Shown here piece after piece: positions 17,530 through 25,891 of a DNA stretch of 64,000 nucleotides (positions within the stretch are counted from its first letter, which is position 1; each line of letters begins with the position of its first letter). Below the pieces are notes generated by a model that saw nothing but the letters and a program-made list of their open reading frames with translations, was not told the origin of the DNA and ran no database searches. The stretch spans positions 16,569 to 80,568 of the forward strand of contig MGTT01000030.1 in NCBI GenBank assembly GCA_001799575.1, read 5' to 3'. Both the position numbers and the translations under genes were made by a program. This DNA is from Elusimicrobia bacterium GWA2_56_46. GTDB taxonomy: Bacteria; Elusimicrobiota; Elusimicrobia; Elusimicrobiales; UBA9959.

Positions 17530-18609
17530 TTATCTTCCCGGTCCGGAGTCTATACCGAACCGCCCTCTTATGTCCGGCCAGATCTTGAGCAGGGAGATCA
17601 GCATGGCCGCCAGGATCGGCCCTATAAAAACGCCTAATATCCCGAAGAGCTGTATGCCGCTGAGAATGGCGATAAGTCCCACCAGGGGGTGCATATCGGC
17701 CCGGCCCTTTAATACCAGGGGCCTTATCAGATTGTCGATGACCCCGGCCGCCAGCGCCAGGACGATCATTAAAACCATCTTTATAGGAGCCCCGTGCGTC
17801 ACATAGAGGTAGATCATCCCGGCAAGCGAAGCCGGGGCGGTTCCCATCATGGGGATCCACGCGAAGATGAAGGTAAGGCCCCCGGCCAGGAAAGCCCCCG
17901 GCACATCGATGATAAGAAACCCCGTCATTATCAGCGCGGTCTGCGCCGCGGCGGCGGCCAGTCCGGCCAGTACGGCGGAGACCGTGGTGTCGCGGAACGA
18001 CTTGGCCAGTTTCTTCCGCACGCTCCGGTCGAAAGCGTCCAGGCCGGTAAGCCAGGCCGCGAACTGTTCCCCGTTGAGCAGGAAAAAAAAGAAAGCGATC
18101 AGGGCCAGAAAAAGCTGGAGAAGGAATTTCGGCACGCCGCTTCCCAATTTCAATATGGTGGAACTTGTGAACTGCCCGGTGGCCTGTATTCCGTCCTTGA
18201 TCCGCGTGTTGACCTGCGCCGGGTCGCCGATCAGCGTCCGGACAAGCGGCCAGCGGCTGAGAGAAGCCGTGAGCGCCTTGGGGGAAAATTCCTTGAGCTC
18301 GGCCATCTCCCGGCTGATGGCTATCCCCTGTTTTATGGACAGGATAAAGATGCCGGTCAACGGCGCCATGAAAAGCAGCAGCAGGATGGCGGTGACCGCG
18401 GACGCGGCCAGACGCGGGCCGCATTTCTTTTCCAGAAGCCACTGGTAGCCCGGGTAGGCCAGCATGGCCAGGGTGCCGCCCAGGAAAAGCGAGAGCAGGT
18501 AAGGGCCCACCATCCATAAGACGGCGGCGGCGCAGGCGAAGAGCGCGCCCAGGAAAGTGATGAGATGCGTCCGCTTTGTTACCGCCGGAACAGCCGGAGC
18601 TTCTTTCAC
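17530..18609 (-). CDS. AI-2E family transporter (PerM/YdiK-like)
   Basis: 359 residues starting at GTG (18609), with GGAGGAC ahead. Seven to eight membrane helices are arranged as in the AI-2E exporter family: two N-terminal pairs, a long cytoplasmic or periplasmic loop (about 95-150), and a C-terminal group holding the family motifs GFLIIDVPGAFLAGGLTFIFAWIPMMGTAPA and DNLIRPLVLKGRADMHPLVGLIAILSGIQLFGILGVFIGPI. Family members export autoinducer-2 or act as ion antiporters; the substrate cannot be told from sequence. It heads the operon with the two kinases. A promoter-like repeated element (18722-18787) lies upstream. Confidence 0.9.
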   Translation of the reverse strand: MKEAPAVPAVTKRTHLITFLGALFACAAAVLWMVGPYLLSLFLGGTLAMLAYPGYQWLLEKKCGPRLAASAVTAILLLLFMAPLTGIFILSIKQGIAISREMAELKEFSPKALTASLSRWPLVRTLIGDPAQVNTRIKDGIQATGQFTSSTILKLGSGVPKFLLQLFLALIAFFFFLLNGEQFAAWLTGLDAFDRSVRKKLAKSFRDTTVSAVLAGLAAAAAQTALIMTGFLIIDVPGAFLAGGLTFIFAWIPMMGTAPASLAGMIYLYVTHGAPIKMVLMIVLALAAGVIDNLIRPLVLKGRADMHPLVGLIAILSGIQLFGILGVFIGPILAAMLISLLKIWPDIRGRFGIDSGPGR

Positions 18610-18721
18610 GAGTCCTCCTTAAAGTGGTATTTACTCCCGGCGGCGCGCGGCCGAGTAACCGATCCACGGGATCCGTAATTTTACAGGTACCAACGTGAAC
18701 AACCCCATGGTCGGCGTATTC

Positions 18722-18787
18722 ACAGGATACCTTTCCGGCGCCCTTGGCCGCTATACGGAGTTATACTTGCGGCTATAGGTAAGAATC
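18722..18787 (-). repeat. Promoter-like repeated element, copy 2 (see 3486)
   Basis: On the minus strand it reads CCGCAAG-TATAAC-TCCGTATAGCG, then 28 nt to GTATCCTGT. It matches the element at 3486-3550 in order and spacing. It would start a transcript about 145 nt before the AI-2E transporter gene. The rest of the 290-bp gap (18610-18899) shows no gene. Confidence 0.5.
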
Positions 18788-18899
18788 CCTCCGCCCCGAT
18801 AGCGGCTTTAAAGATTTCTATATTCTGTTGTAGATGCGGTGCGCGGTATAAGTAGAACGATCGCAGGGGAAGTAATTTGTTGACAGGTGGGCAAAACGA

Positions 18900-20621
18900 C
18901 TATTTCCCGGCGCGCCAGGCAAGTAGGGCCAGGATCAGGAACTGCGAGTCTATCAGGGTTTCCGCGGTCGTGCGTTCCGGGATCTTGCGGAAATAGAAGA
19001 AAAGCATCAGGGCTATATAATAAAAGAGGCCGGCGAAAAGGGCCGAGGCCAGCTGGGGTTTCCAGCCCATGTTTATCAGGAGCACCAGGACGGTTTCCAG
19101 GAAAATGAACATGGCGCATAAGGTCAGGTAGGTGAACTTAGGTCCTGCGGCTTTGTAGAAATTTTCCTTGCCCACTATCATATCGCTGTGCGCGTGGCTT
19201 ATGCCGAAAAGTACGGAGCGGATGAACACCAGCAGGACCGCGAAAGCGACGGCCAGGTGGGTGGATTTATATAGTATGGAGCCGTGCCAGAGGCCTGGCG
19301 CGTAGGCGCAGACGAAAGCCCAGCCCAGGGCGGTGACGATGTCCTTGGAGGCCGGAAAATTTCCGGATTTTTCAAGGCCGAACGGCAGCTTGTACGGGTA
19401 AAGCATGCCCGCGCCCCAGAAAAAAGCCGTCGGCAGGAGAACCCTCGGGCCGAGCGTGGCCGACAGGAACACGGCCAGCGCGCCGGAAAGAAAAGCGGCG
19501 GCTTTGACCGCGGAACCGAAGCGGATGAAAAGCAGGCGGTTGGCTTTATCCGGGGCGGCGGTCCCTTTTTCCCCGGCGCGGTTCGCCATATGCAAGCTCA
19601 GGACGAAGAGGCCGGCCATCAGCAGGAGTTTGTCCGAGACGGGGGAATTCTCCAGTTTCATGCAGACGTAGGAGAGTGCCACCGCGGCCAGGGCCGTATA
19701 AGCGCCGCTGGTGATGCCGAGCTTCCACAGGAAGAAGAGGCGTTCTTTCAGCGGATTTTCGCCGGTTCCGGTCAGTTCGCGGATATGCGCCAGGACTTTT
19801 TCTATCATCCAGCTGGGCGTGGAGGCGCCGGCGGTTATGAAGATCTTTTCCCTGCCTTCCAGCAGGGCGGCGTCAAGATCGTCCTCTTTTTCGATGTGTA
19901 CGGCGGCGGGCGCGAGTTTGCGGCAGATCTGGAAGAGGCGGGCCGTGTTGGCGGAATTCCTGCCGCCGACCACGATGACAAGATCCGAATTCTTCGACAG
20001 GACCACGGTTTCTTTCTGGCGATCCTTTGTGGGCTTGCAGATGGTGTCGGAGACCGTCAGTTCTCCGGTTTTTTCCCTCAGCGCTTCCACCGCGGCGAGG
20101 AAAACTTCCTCTTCCTGCGTGGTCTGGGCCACGACATTGGCTTTTTCCATGCGGGGCAGGAGGGAGACTTCGGCGGGGCCGCTGATGACGTGTCCGCGCC
20201 CCATGGTATAACCCATAAGCCCGATAACCTCGGCGTGGTCTTTGTCGCCCACGATGACGGTGTCGCAGCCTTTTTCGGCGTAAGCGGCGATAGTGCGGTG
20301 CACGTGTTTGACCAGCGGGCAGGTGGCGTCCACCACTTCCAGGCGCCTTTGCCGTATCTCCGTCTCCAACTCCGGCGGGATGCCGTGCGCGCGGATGACC
20401 AGGATGGCGTCCTTGTCTTTTATCTCTGAAATATCATTTACGGCGCGGATGTTCTTTTCCCTCAGAGTTTCGATGACCTGGCGGTTATGAATGAGGGGCC
20501 CCAGCGTGTAGATGGGCTTTTTGGCGCTCTTGGCGAGTTCCAGCACTTTATCAATGGCGTTCTTGACGCCCGGGCAGAAGCCGGCGGTGGAAGCCACGGT
20601 GATCTGGGGTCTGCGGCGCAT
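18900..20621 (-). CDS. ispH: IspH (HMB-PP reductase) fused to UbiA-like membrane domain
   Basis: 573 residues. The ATG at 20621 is chosen because the protein then begins as IspH does (RPQITVASTAGFCPG); a longer frame runs through an intergenic repeat. Residues 1-285 are a full IspH: 4Fe-4S ligands Cys16, Cys100 (VDATCPLV) and Cys194 (SDTICKPT), RAHGIPP, the HAEV motif, TTQE, GGRNSANT and ITAGASTPSWMIE. IspH makes IPP and DMAPP, the last step of the MEP pathway. Residues about 295-570 form eight or nine membrane helices that resemble a UbiA prenyltransferase in helix pattern and in the loop FGISHAHSDMIVGKENF, but most of the Asp residues of the two UbiA metal motifs are missing. The fusion would place IPP production at the membrane. 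Confidence 0.85.
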   Translation of the reverse strand: MRRRPQITVASTAGFCPGVKNAIDKVLELAKSAKKPIYTLGPLIHNRQVIETLREKNIRAVNDISEIKDKDAILVIRAHGIPPELETEIRQRRLEVVDATCPLVKHVHRTIAAYAEKGCDTVIVGDKDHAEVIGLMGYTMGRGHVISGPAEVSLLPRMEKANVVAQTTQEEEVFLAAVEALREKTGELTVSDTICKPTKDRQKETVVLSKNSDLVIVVGGRNSANTARLFQICRKLAPAAVHIEKEDDLDAALLEGREKIFITAGASTPSWMIEKVLAHIRELTGTGENPLKERLFFLWKLGITSGAYTALAAVALSYVCMKLENSPVSDKLLLMAGLFVLSLHMANRAGEKGTAAPDKANRLLFIRFGSAVKAAAFLSGALAVFLSATLGPRVLLPTAFFWGAGMLYPYKLPFGLEKSGNFPASKDIVTALGWAFVCAYAPGLWHGSILYKSTHLAVAFAVLLVFIRSVLFGISHAHSDMIVGKENFYKAAGPKFTYLTLCAMFIFLETVLVLLINMGWKPQLASALFAGLFYYIALMLFFYFRKIPERTTAETLIDSQFLILALLAWRAGK

Positions 20622-20633
20622 GATTCGGATTGC

Positions 20634-20749
20634 TGCCGGCGGTTGCAAGTTCGGGGTCCTGTCGACGGGCAGACCTTTTTGCTTCCCTCGGAAGCCTGCG
20701 GGACAAAAAGGTCTGCCCGTCGCCACCCCTCCAACTATGCCCGCCGGCA
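20634..20749 (-). repeat. Covarying hairpin repeat, copy A
   Basis: 116-bp element with TGCCGGCGG/CCGCCGGCA ends. The inner arms, 19 bp and perfectly complementary (20663-20681 and 20704-20722, CGACGGGCAGACCTTTTTG), enclose a 22-nt loop. Outer blocks GGAGGGGTGGCG and GACAGGACCCCGAAC match copy B (26799), but the arm sequence differs while staying paired. It lies between the small membrane protein gene and ispH. Confidence 0.7.
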
Positions 20750-20776
20750 GCGGCCGGTGGGGTTTATATAGTAAGT

Positions 20777-21091
20777 TTATTTCAGCTGTTTGCTGATGTG
20801 GGCCCAGGCGTTTTTAAGTTCCACCGTCAGGCGTCTCAGCTCGGAAGCGCTGACTTTCTCCAGCTTCGCGTAGCGCGACGCGACTTTATCCACCAGTTCG
20901 GTATAAGCTTCCCTGTCTATGCTCTTAAGCGCCTCTACTTTTTCCAGGACTTCGCCTTTCATTCTCAGGGTCCAGCCGGAGATCCTTTCCCGGTTTTTGG
21001 CTCCCCGTTCCCCGTAAAGGAAATACGCGCCCGCCGCGGCGACCGCCGCCAGCCCGACACCCGCCCCGATAAGTTTTCCGGATTTTTTCAT
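20777..21091 (-). CDS. Small membrane-anchored coiled-coil protein (YtxH-like)
   Basis: 104 residues from the ATG at 21091, with AGGAG six bases upstream. A Lys-rich N-terminus and one Gly/Ala-rich membrane helix (LIGAGVGLAAVAAAGAYFLYG) are followed by a charged helical tail (residues 30-104) with heptad spacing. This is the architecture of YtxH/gas-vesicle-like general stress proteins, but the similarity is structural only. The gene precedes ispH on the same strand with a repeat between them. Function unknown. Confidence 0.65.
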   Translation of the reverse strand: MKKSGKLIGAGVGLAAVAAAGAYFLYGERGAKNRERISGWTLRMKGEVLEKVEALKSIDREAYTELVDKVASRYAKLEKVSASELRRLTVELKNAWAHISKQLK

Positions 21092-21172
21092 AAAACTCTC
21101 CTTTATCAATAAACGGTTATCCCCTCACCAGCTATTAGAATATTACAAAATAAAACCGCGTCTGCAAATTGA

Positions 21173-21178
21173 TAAAAT
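21173..21178 (+). promoter_or_regulatory. -10 box TAAAAT 6 nt before the uvrB start
   Basis: The hexamer ends 6 nt before the ATG, and only a weak AGGG lies between. With normal -10 to +1 spacing the transcript would start at or next to the ATG. No convincing -35 hexamer is seen. Confidence 0.4.
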
Positions 21179-21184
21179 CTAGGG

Positions 21185-23206
21185 ATGGGCGAAAAGTTCA
21201 GGCTTGTTTCTCCTTTTAAACCGAAAGGCGGCCAGCCCGCGGCCATTAAGGCGCTGTGCGGGGGGATAAAAGCCGGCAAGGCGAATCAGACCCTGCTGGG
21301 CGTGACGGGCTCCGGCAAGACCTTTACCGCCGCCTCGGTCATAACCGAACTGAACCGTCCCGCGCTGGTAATTTCTCCCAACAAGGTGCTGGCGGCCCAG
21401 CTTTATTCGGAGTTCAAGACCTTTTTCCCGGATAACGCCGTTGAATACTTCGTTTCGTATTACGATTATTACCAGCCGGAGGCCTACATCCCGTCCAGCG
21501 ATACCTACATCGAGAAAGACGCTTCCATCAACGACCATATAGACAAGCTGCGCCTGAAAGCCACCAGCGCCATACTCAGCCGGCGCGATACCATCGTGGT
21601 GGCGTCCGTCTCCTGCATCTATAATATCGGTTCGCCGGACAACTTTTCCAAGCTCTGCCTGCATCTGCGCCGGGGAGACGCTTACGACCGGCGCGAGCTT
21701 ACCGGGCGTCTTGTGGCTATCCAGTACGAGCGCAATGAAACCGAGTTCGCCAGGGGCGTTTTCCGTATGCGCGGCGGCGCCATCGATATTTTTCCGGCCG
21801 ATATGGAGACGGCCTACCGCGTGGAGCTGGGGGACAGGATAGAGAGCATCAGGGAGATCCACCCGCTTACGGGCGACACGCTGAAAGAGCATAAGGAAGT
21901 CATAGTTTATCCCGCCACCCACTTCGTGGCCGAACCGGCGGAGCTGGAGCGGGCGCTTTGCGCCATAGAGGCGGAACTGGCCGGGCGCCTCAAAGAACTG
22001 AATGCCGGGGGAAAACTGCTGGAAGCCCAGCGCATCGAGCAGCGCACCCGCTACGACCTGGAGATGATGCGCCAGACCGGCTATTGCCACGGCATAGAGA
22101 ACTATTCCCGCCATCTGTCCGGCCGGCCCTCCGGCGAGCGCCCGCTGTGCCTGCTGGACTATTTCCCGAAAGATTTTCTGCTTTTTATGGATGAGTCGCA
22201 CGTGAGCGCGCCCCAGATCCGCGGTATGTACCACGGCGACCGCTCGCGCAAGCAGACGCTGGTGGATTTCGGCTTCCGCCTGCCGTCCGCCCTGGACAAC
22301 CGTCCGCTCAAATTTTCGGAGTTCGAGGCCATGCGCCCCGCCACCGTTTTTATGTCCGCCACGCCGGGGCCGTACGAACTGGAGGTCTGCGGAAAGGAAG
22401 ATATAGTGGAGCAGATCATCAGGCCCACCGGCCTGGTGGATCCGGAAGTCACAATACTCCCGGCCCGGGGCCAGATAAGAACGCTCATCGGCGAAATAGA
22501 GAAGCGGGCCGCCAAAAAAGAACGCTCGCTGGTTCTGACCCTCACCAAGAAGACCGCCGAGGATCTGAGCGAGTTCCTGGCGGAGAAAAAGATCAGGGCG
22601 CGGTATATCCATTCCTCCATGGACACTTTACAGCGTCTGGACATCCTGCGGGATTTCAGGAAAGGGGACTTCGACGTTCTGGTGGGCATAAATCTGCTGA
22701 GGGAGGGGCTGGACATCCCGGAGGTAACTCTTGTCGCCATACTGAACGCCGATAACGAGGGCTTTCTCAGGAGCGACACCACGCTGGTGCAGATCTCCGG
22801 CCGCGCCGCGCGGAATCTCAAGGGGAAGGTGATCCTTTTCGCCGACCGGGAGACGGGTTCCATGAAACGCGCTTTGGGCGAGATGAGCCGGCGCCGTTTG
22901 ATCCAACTGGCCTACAATAAGGAACATAACATAAAGCCGGAGACCATCCGCAAGAAACAGATGGAGTACGACGAACTGCACACCCAGGAAAAACGCGCCG
23001 CTTTCCACCTGGTAGGGGCGGTGGCCGCGGCGGACGTGAACAAAGGCAATATCAAAGGCATCATGAAAGAGTTGGAAAAGCAGATGAAAGACGCCGCCGA
23101 TAACCTCAACTTCGAACTGGCCAAAGAATTAAGGGACCGTTTGTTCGAACTGCGGGATATGGGCGCGGGCCGGCGCGGCGCCGGAAGGATGAGGGATGAG
23201 GGATGA
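21185..23206 (+). CDS. uvrB: Excinuclease ABC subunit B
   Basis: 673 residues, the usual UvrB length. It is the damage-verifying helicase of nucleotide excision repair that hands lesions from UvrA to UvrC. Visible motifs: Walker A GVTGSGKT (about 40-47), the beta-hairpin YYDYYQPEAYIP used to probe DNA, FMDESHVSAPQ (DEAD-like motif II), the helicase motif INLLREGLDIPEVTLVAILNADNEGFLRS, and a C-terminal UVR coiled coil (MKELEKQMKDAADNLNFELAKELRDRL) that binds UvrC. The last codons run into a GATGAGG word repeat (RMRDEG), so the original terminus may have been a few residues shorter. The start is the ATG after AGGG. Confidence 0.97.
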   Translation: MGEKFRLVSPFKPKGGQPAAIKALCGGIKAGKANQTLLGVTGSGKTFTAASVITELNRPALVISPNKVLAAQLYSEFKTFFPDNAVEYFVSYYDYYQPEAYIPSSDTYIEKDASINDHIDKLRLKATSAILSRRDTIVVASVSCIYNIGSPDNFSKLCLHLRRGDAYDRRELTGRLVAIQYERNETEFARGVFRMRGGAIDIFPADMETAYRVELGDRIESIREIHPLTGDTLKEHKEVIVYPATHFVAEPAELERALCAIEAELAGRLKELNAGGKLLEAQRIEQRTRYDLEMMRQTGYCHGIENYSRHLSGRPSGERPLCLLDYFPKDFLLFMDESHVSAPQIRGMYHGDRSRKQTLVDFGFRLPSALDNRPLKFSEFEAMRPATVFMSATPGPYELEVCGKEDIVEQIIRPTGLVDPEVTILPARGQIRTLIGEIEKRAAKKERSLVLTLTKKTAEDLSEFLAEKKIRARYIHSSMDTLQRLDILRDFRKGDFDVLVGINLLREGLDIPEVTLVAILNADNEGFLRSDTTLVQISGRAARNLKGKVILFADRETGSMKRALGEMSRRRLIQLAYNKEHNIKPETIRKKQMEYDELHTQEKRAAFHLVGAVAAADVNKGNIKGIMKELEKQMKDAADNLNFELAKELRDRLFELRDMGAGRRGAGRMRDEG

Positions 23207-23218
23207 GGGATGAGGGAA
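23186..23218 (+). repeat. Tandem ATGAGGG heptamer
   Basis: Four copies of a GATGAGG/ATGAGGG word span the uvrB stop codon and the start region of the GH84 gene. Similar purine-rich words recur in other gene gaps of the window. Confidence 0.6.
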
Positions 23219-23224
23219 TACGGC

Positions 23225-24316
23225 ATGAATACTCAACTTGGCGTCATCGAAGGGTTTTACGGGGAGCCGTGGAGCTGGGAGGAACGCGCGGAATACGCGC
23301 CCTTCCTGAAACGGCACGGCTTTTCGTTCTACATCTACGCGCCGAAAGCGGATCCCTATCTGCGCAAAAAATGGCGAGAGCCTCTCCCGGAAAGCCGCGA
23401 GCGGGAACTCACCAGTTTGTCCGCCCGCTGCCGCGCCGCCGGCATAGAGTTCGGCGTCGGCTTCAGCCCTTACGAGATCTACCTGTCCCCGTTCGACGAA
23501 AAGGCCAAGGGCCTGCTTCAGAGCCGTATAGACGCGTTCAACCGTATCGGGACGGACAAGTTCGGCCTGTTGATGGACGACATGAGAGGCGATTTACCGG
23601 AACTGGCGAAACGCCAGGTGGAGATAGTCAACTGGGCGGCCGCGCGTTCCGAAGCGAAACAATTGATCTTCTGCCCCACTTATTATTCCCTGGATCCCGT
23701 GCTGGAAAAACTTTTCGGAAAAAAACCGGAGGATTATCTGGAGCGGTTAGGCAGGGAGCTGGATCCCAAGGTTCGCCTTTTCTGGACCGGGGAGGCGGTC
23801 TGCTCCAAAAGTTACAGCGAGGAGCATCTCCGCGCGACGGCGGGAACGCTTGGCCGCAAGCCATTCCTCTGGGATAATTACCCGGTGAACGACGGCCCCA
23901 GGATGTGCAAGTTCATTCATCTCAGGCCCGTTACCGGCCGCCCGTCCGGAATCGGGCGGTGGCTTGACGGCCACGCGGTGAATCCTATGAACCAACCGAC
24001 GCTTTCAAAAATACCGCTGCTCACGCTGAAATTCAGTTATGAACGCGGCGCCGCATACGCGCCAGATACGGCTTTCCGCGAAGCGGCGGAGACGGTCACC
24101 TGCCGGGAGATGGCCGCGCGGCTGGAAAAAGATCTGCCCGATTTTATGGACCGGGGCCTGGATCAATTGACGGACGATGAGCGCGCCCGGCTTAAGGATG
24201 TCTATAAGGGGTATCTGAATTCCGGCGAAAATTCAACCGCCGGGGCCGCGCGTGAAGTGATAGACTGGCTTAACGGCCGCTACACGGTAACCAAGGATCT
24301 TTTCCTCACGCAGTAG
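23225..24316 (+). CDS. Family GH84 beta-N-acetylglucosaminidase
   Basis: 363 residues without a signal peptide, so probably cytoplasmic. The sequence opens with GVIEGFYGEPWSWEER, the GH84 hallmark, and has the catalytic Asp pair at D118-D119 (FGLLMDDM). Further family motifs are FWTGEAVCS and PFLWDNYPVNDGPRM. GH84 enzymes cleave terminal N-acetylglucosamine, including O-GlcNAc on proteins, by substrate-assisted catalysis. The start at 23225 places the motif at residue 6; an ATG at 23210 lies inside the heptamer repeat. It covers the catalytic barrel only, without the accessory domains of clostridial enzymes. It follows uvrB by 18 bp but is unlikely to be related in function. Peptidoglycan recycling or glycan use are possible roles. 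Confidence 0.85.
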   Translation: MNTQLGVIEGFYGEPWSWEERAEYAPFLKRHGFSFYIYAPKADPYLRKKWREPLPESRERELTSLSARCRAAGIEFGVGFSPYEIYLSPFDEKAKGLLQSRIDAFNRIGTDKFGLLMDDMRGDLPELAKRQVEIVNWAAARSEAKQLIFCPTYYSLDPVLEKLFGKKPEDYLERLGRELDPKVRLFWTGEAVCSKSYSEEHLRATAGTLGRKPFLWDNYPVNDGPRMCKFIHLRPVTGRPSGIGRWLDGHAVNPMNQPTLSKIPLLTLKFSYERGAAYAPDTAFREAAETVTCREMAARLEKDLPDFMDRGLDQLTDDERARLKDVYKGYLNSGENSTAGAAREVIDWLNGRYTVTKDLFLTQ

Positions 24317-24383
24317 GCGTGGGTTGTTGCGCGGCTTTGCGGTAAACAGTTAATATAAATGCCGGTTATATAAGGAGAACACG

Positions 24384-25697
24384 ATGAATAGGGCGAAAGG
24401 AACGATTTTGTTTTTTATTATAGTTCTGGCCGGCGGCCTGCCTGTTTCGGCCCAGCAGGAAACTTCCGGGACGGAAACGCCGGCGGCCGCGATTCCCGTA
24501 ATAAAACCCTCGCTCCCGCCCGGCGGGATGGCGGCCGAATGGGAATTTCTAAAAACCCGCGGCAAAGATAAGGACGAAGATGTCGCGGCCATCGTTCTGC
24601 CGGAACTGTCCGACTGGCTGAAGCTTTACCCCGATTCCGAATACGCCGCCGAGGCGCAGCTTTTGAAGGCGGAGATCCATCTGACGCTGGGGGACTACAG
24701 ATCCGCCATCGTGGATCTTTTAAAGCACACGCAGGAATATCCGGAGTCAGGCTTGAACGCTTCCGCGGTGAAACTTCTGAACGAGACGATAGACAAAAAA
24801 ATGGATAAAAAAATGAAGCTCGTTCTGAGCGAGGCCGGGAAAGCTCCCGAAGCCGGCGGCAAGGCGGAGAGACTGGCCGCGCTCCTGAAAAAACTGGCGG
24901 AGCGTGCGGGAGAAGAGCTTTATGAGCCGGTCGCGGGGGAATTGGGGGAATTTTCAGGCAGATTCCCGTCGTATGCCGGGCGGGACGAACTGTATTTTGC
25001 CCTGGGGGAGCTGCATTCTAAAAAGGAAGAACATCTCCGGGCCCGGCTGGCATATGAAAAACTGATCGCGCTGTATCCGGACAGCCGGCTTATGGTGAAG
25101 GCTAAGAGGTCCCTGGGGGACGTGCTGGCTGATGAACTTAAGGATTACGACGGCGCCATAAGCGTCTATCAGGATGTGGCCGCGAATTATCCGGGAACCG
25201 AAGAGGCGTGGGCGGCTTACGGCCAACTGGCCAAACTGTCGGAGCGTCAGAAAAAATACGGCCTCGCCGTGGACGTGCACGAAAAGATAATCGCGCTTTA
25301 TCCGGAGAAAGCCGCGGCTTACGATTCTTTCCAGGCTGAAGCCAGGATCCTGCGGGACGAACTGTCGAAGCCGGCGGAGGCGGCGGCGGTTCTGGGGAGG
25401 CTCGCGGATAAGTACAAGGGGGAGAAAGCGATAGAGGCGCTCTATCTGGCCGCTAAAATAGCGAAGAAGGATCTTAAGGACCTGGAAGCCGAGATAAAGA
25501 TGTATGACAGGATTTCCACCGAGTATACGAACGACAAGGAAGCGCCGAAAGCGCTTTTCGCTTCGGCTGAGGCTTACGAGGCCGCCCAGAATTTCGAGAA
25601 AGCCAGGGAGTACTATGGGAAAGTTTCGGAAAAATATCCCGAGGATTCCCTGTCCGCCAAAGCCCAGAAACGCCTCAACGCGATAATAAACAAATAG
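24384..25697 (+). CDS. Exported TPR-repeat protein
   Basis: 437 residues with signal peptide (MNRAKGTILFFIIVLAGGLPVSA). After a Pro-rich spacer come about nine TPR-like helical pairs, several marked by the YPDS or YPE end motif (LKLYPDSEYAAEAQLLKAEIHL, ALYPDSRLMVKAKRSLGDVL, EKYPEDSLSAKAQKRL). This resembles BamD/CpoB-type periplasmic scaffold proteins. No lipobox is seen. A good ribosome-binding site (AAGGAG) lies before the ATG. Partners cannot be named; the repeats suggest protein-protein contacts in the periplasm. Confidence 0.8.
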   Translation: MNRAKGTILFFIIVLAGGLPVSAQQETSGTETPAAAIPVIKPSLPPGGMAAEWEFLKTRGKDKDEDVAAIVLPELSDWLKLYPDSEYAAEAQLLKAEIHLTLGDYRSAIVDLLKHTQEYPESGLNASAVKLLNETIDKKMDKKMKLVLSEAGKAPEAGGKAERLAALLKKLAERAGEELYEPVAGELGEFSGRFPSYAGRDELYFALGELHSKKEEHLRARLAYEKLIALYPDSRLMVKAKRSLGDVLADELKDYDGAISVYQDVAANYPGTEEAWAAYGQLAKLSERQKKYGLAVDVHEKIIALYPEKAAAYDSFQAEARILRDELSKPAEAAAVLGRLADKYKGEKAIEALYLAAKIAKKDLKDLEAEIKMYDRISTEYTNDKEAPKALFASAEAYEAAQNFEKAREYYGKVSEKYPEDSLSAKAQKRLNAIINK

Positions 25698-25721
25698 AGG
25701 TAACGCCGGGCTAATTAGCGT

Positions 25722-25765
25722 TGGGTTACGCCCCGCAGGATAGTAAAGCGGGGGCCTGTGACCCA
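25722..25765. repeat. Hairpin repeat sharing 26 bp with 33659-33684
   Basis: GGGTTAC-CCCCGC, an 11-nt loop, then GCGGGG and GTGACCC. The 26-bp stretch from 25733 to 25758, containing the hairpin core and GATAGTAAAG loop, is identical to 33659-33684 at the end of hairpin repeat copy C. It lies in the 194-bp gap before the Bro-N gene. Confidence 0.6.
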
Positions 25766-25808
25766 CCCTGCATAAAGGCTGCGCACTTGATGATTGCGCG
25801 GCGTTTAG

Positions 25809-25846
25809 GAACCCGACAGGACGCTGTCGGGGTGGTCTGCTAGAGT
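25809..25846 (+). repeat. CCCGACAG/CTGTCGGG hairpin with -10-like box, copy 1
   Basis: An 8-bp perfect stem with loop GACG, followed by GTGGTCTGC and TAGAGT. It lies 46 bp before the Bro-N gene start. Two more copies, at 35938 and 47171, also lie just upstream of a gene on the same strand. Confidence 0.6.
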
Positions 25847-25891
25847 ATTTACGGTCAAAGTGGGTGCCAGCCACGGGGGAAGGGAGTTGGT

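Noticed and set aside
20622..20726. Longer N-terminus for IspH
   Set aside because: The extension lies in hairpin repeat copy A, while the IspH family begins directly at the Met at 20621.
25722..25846. CRISPR-like array
   Set aside because: The repeats are isolated hairpins without regular spacers, and no cas genes are present.
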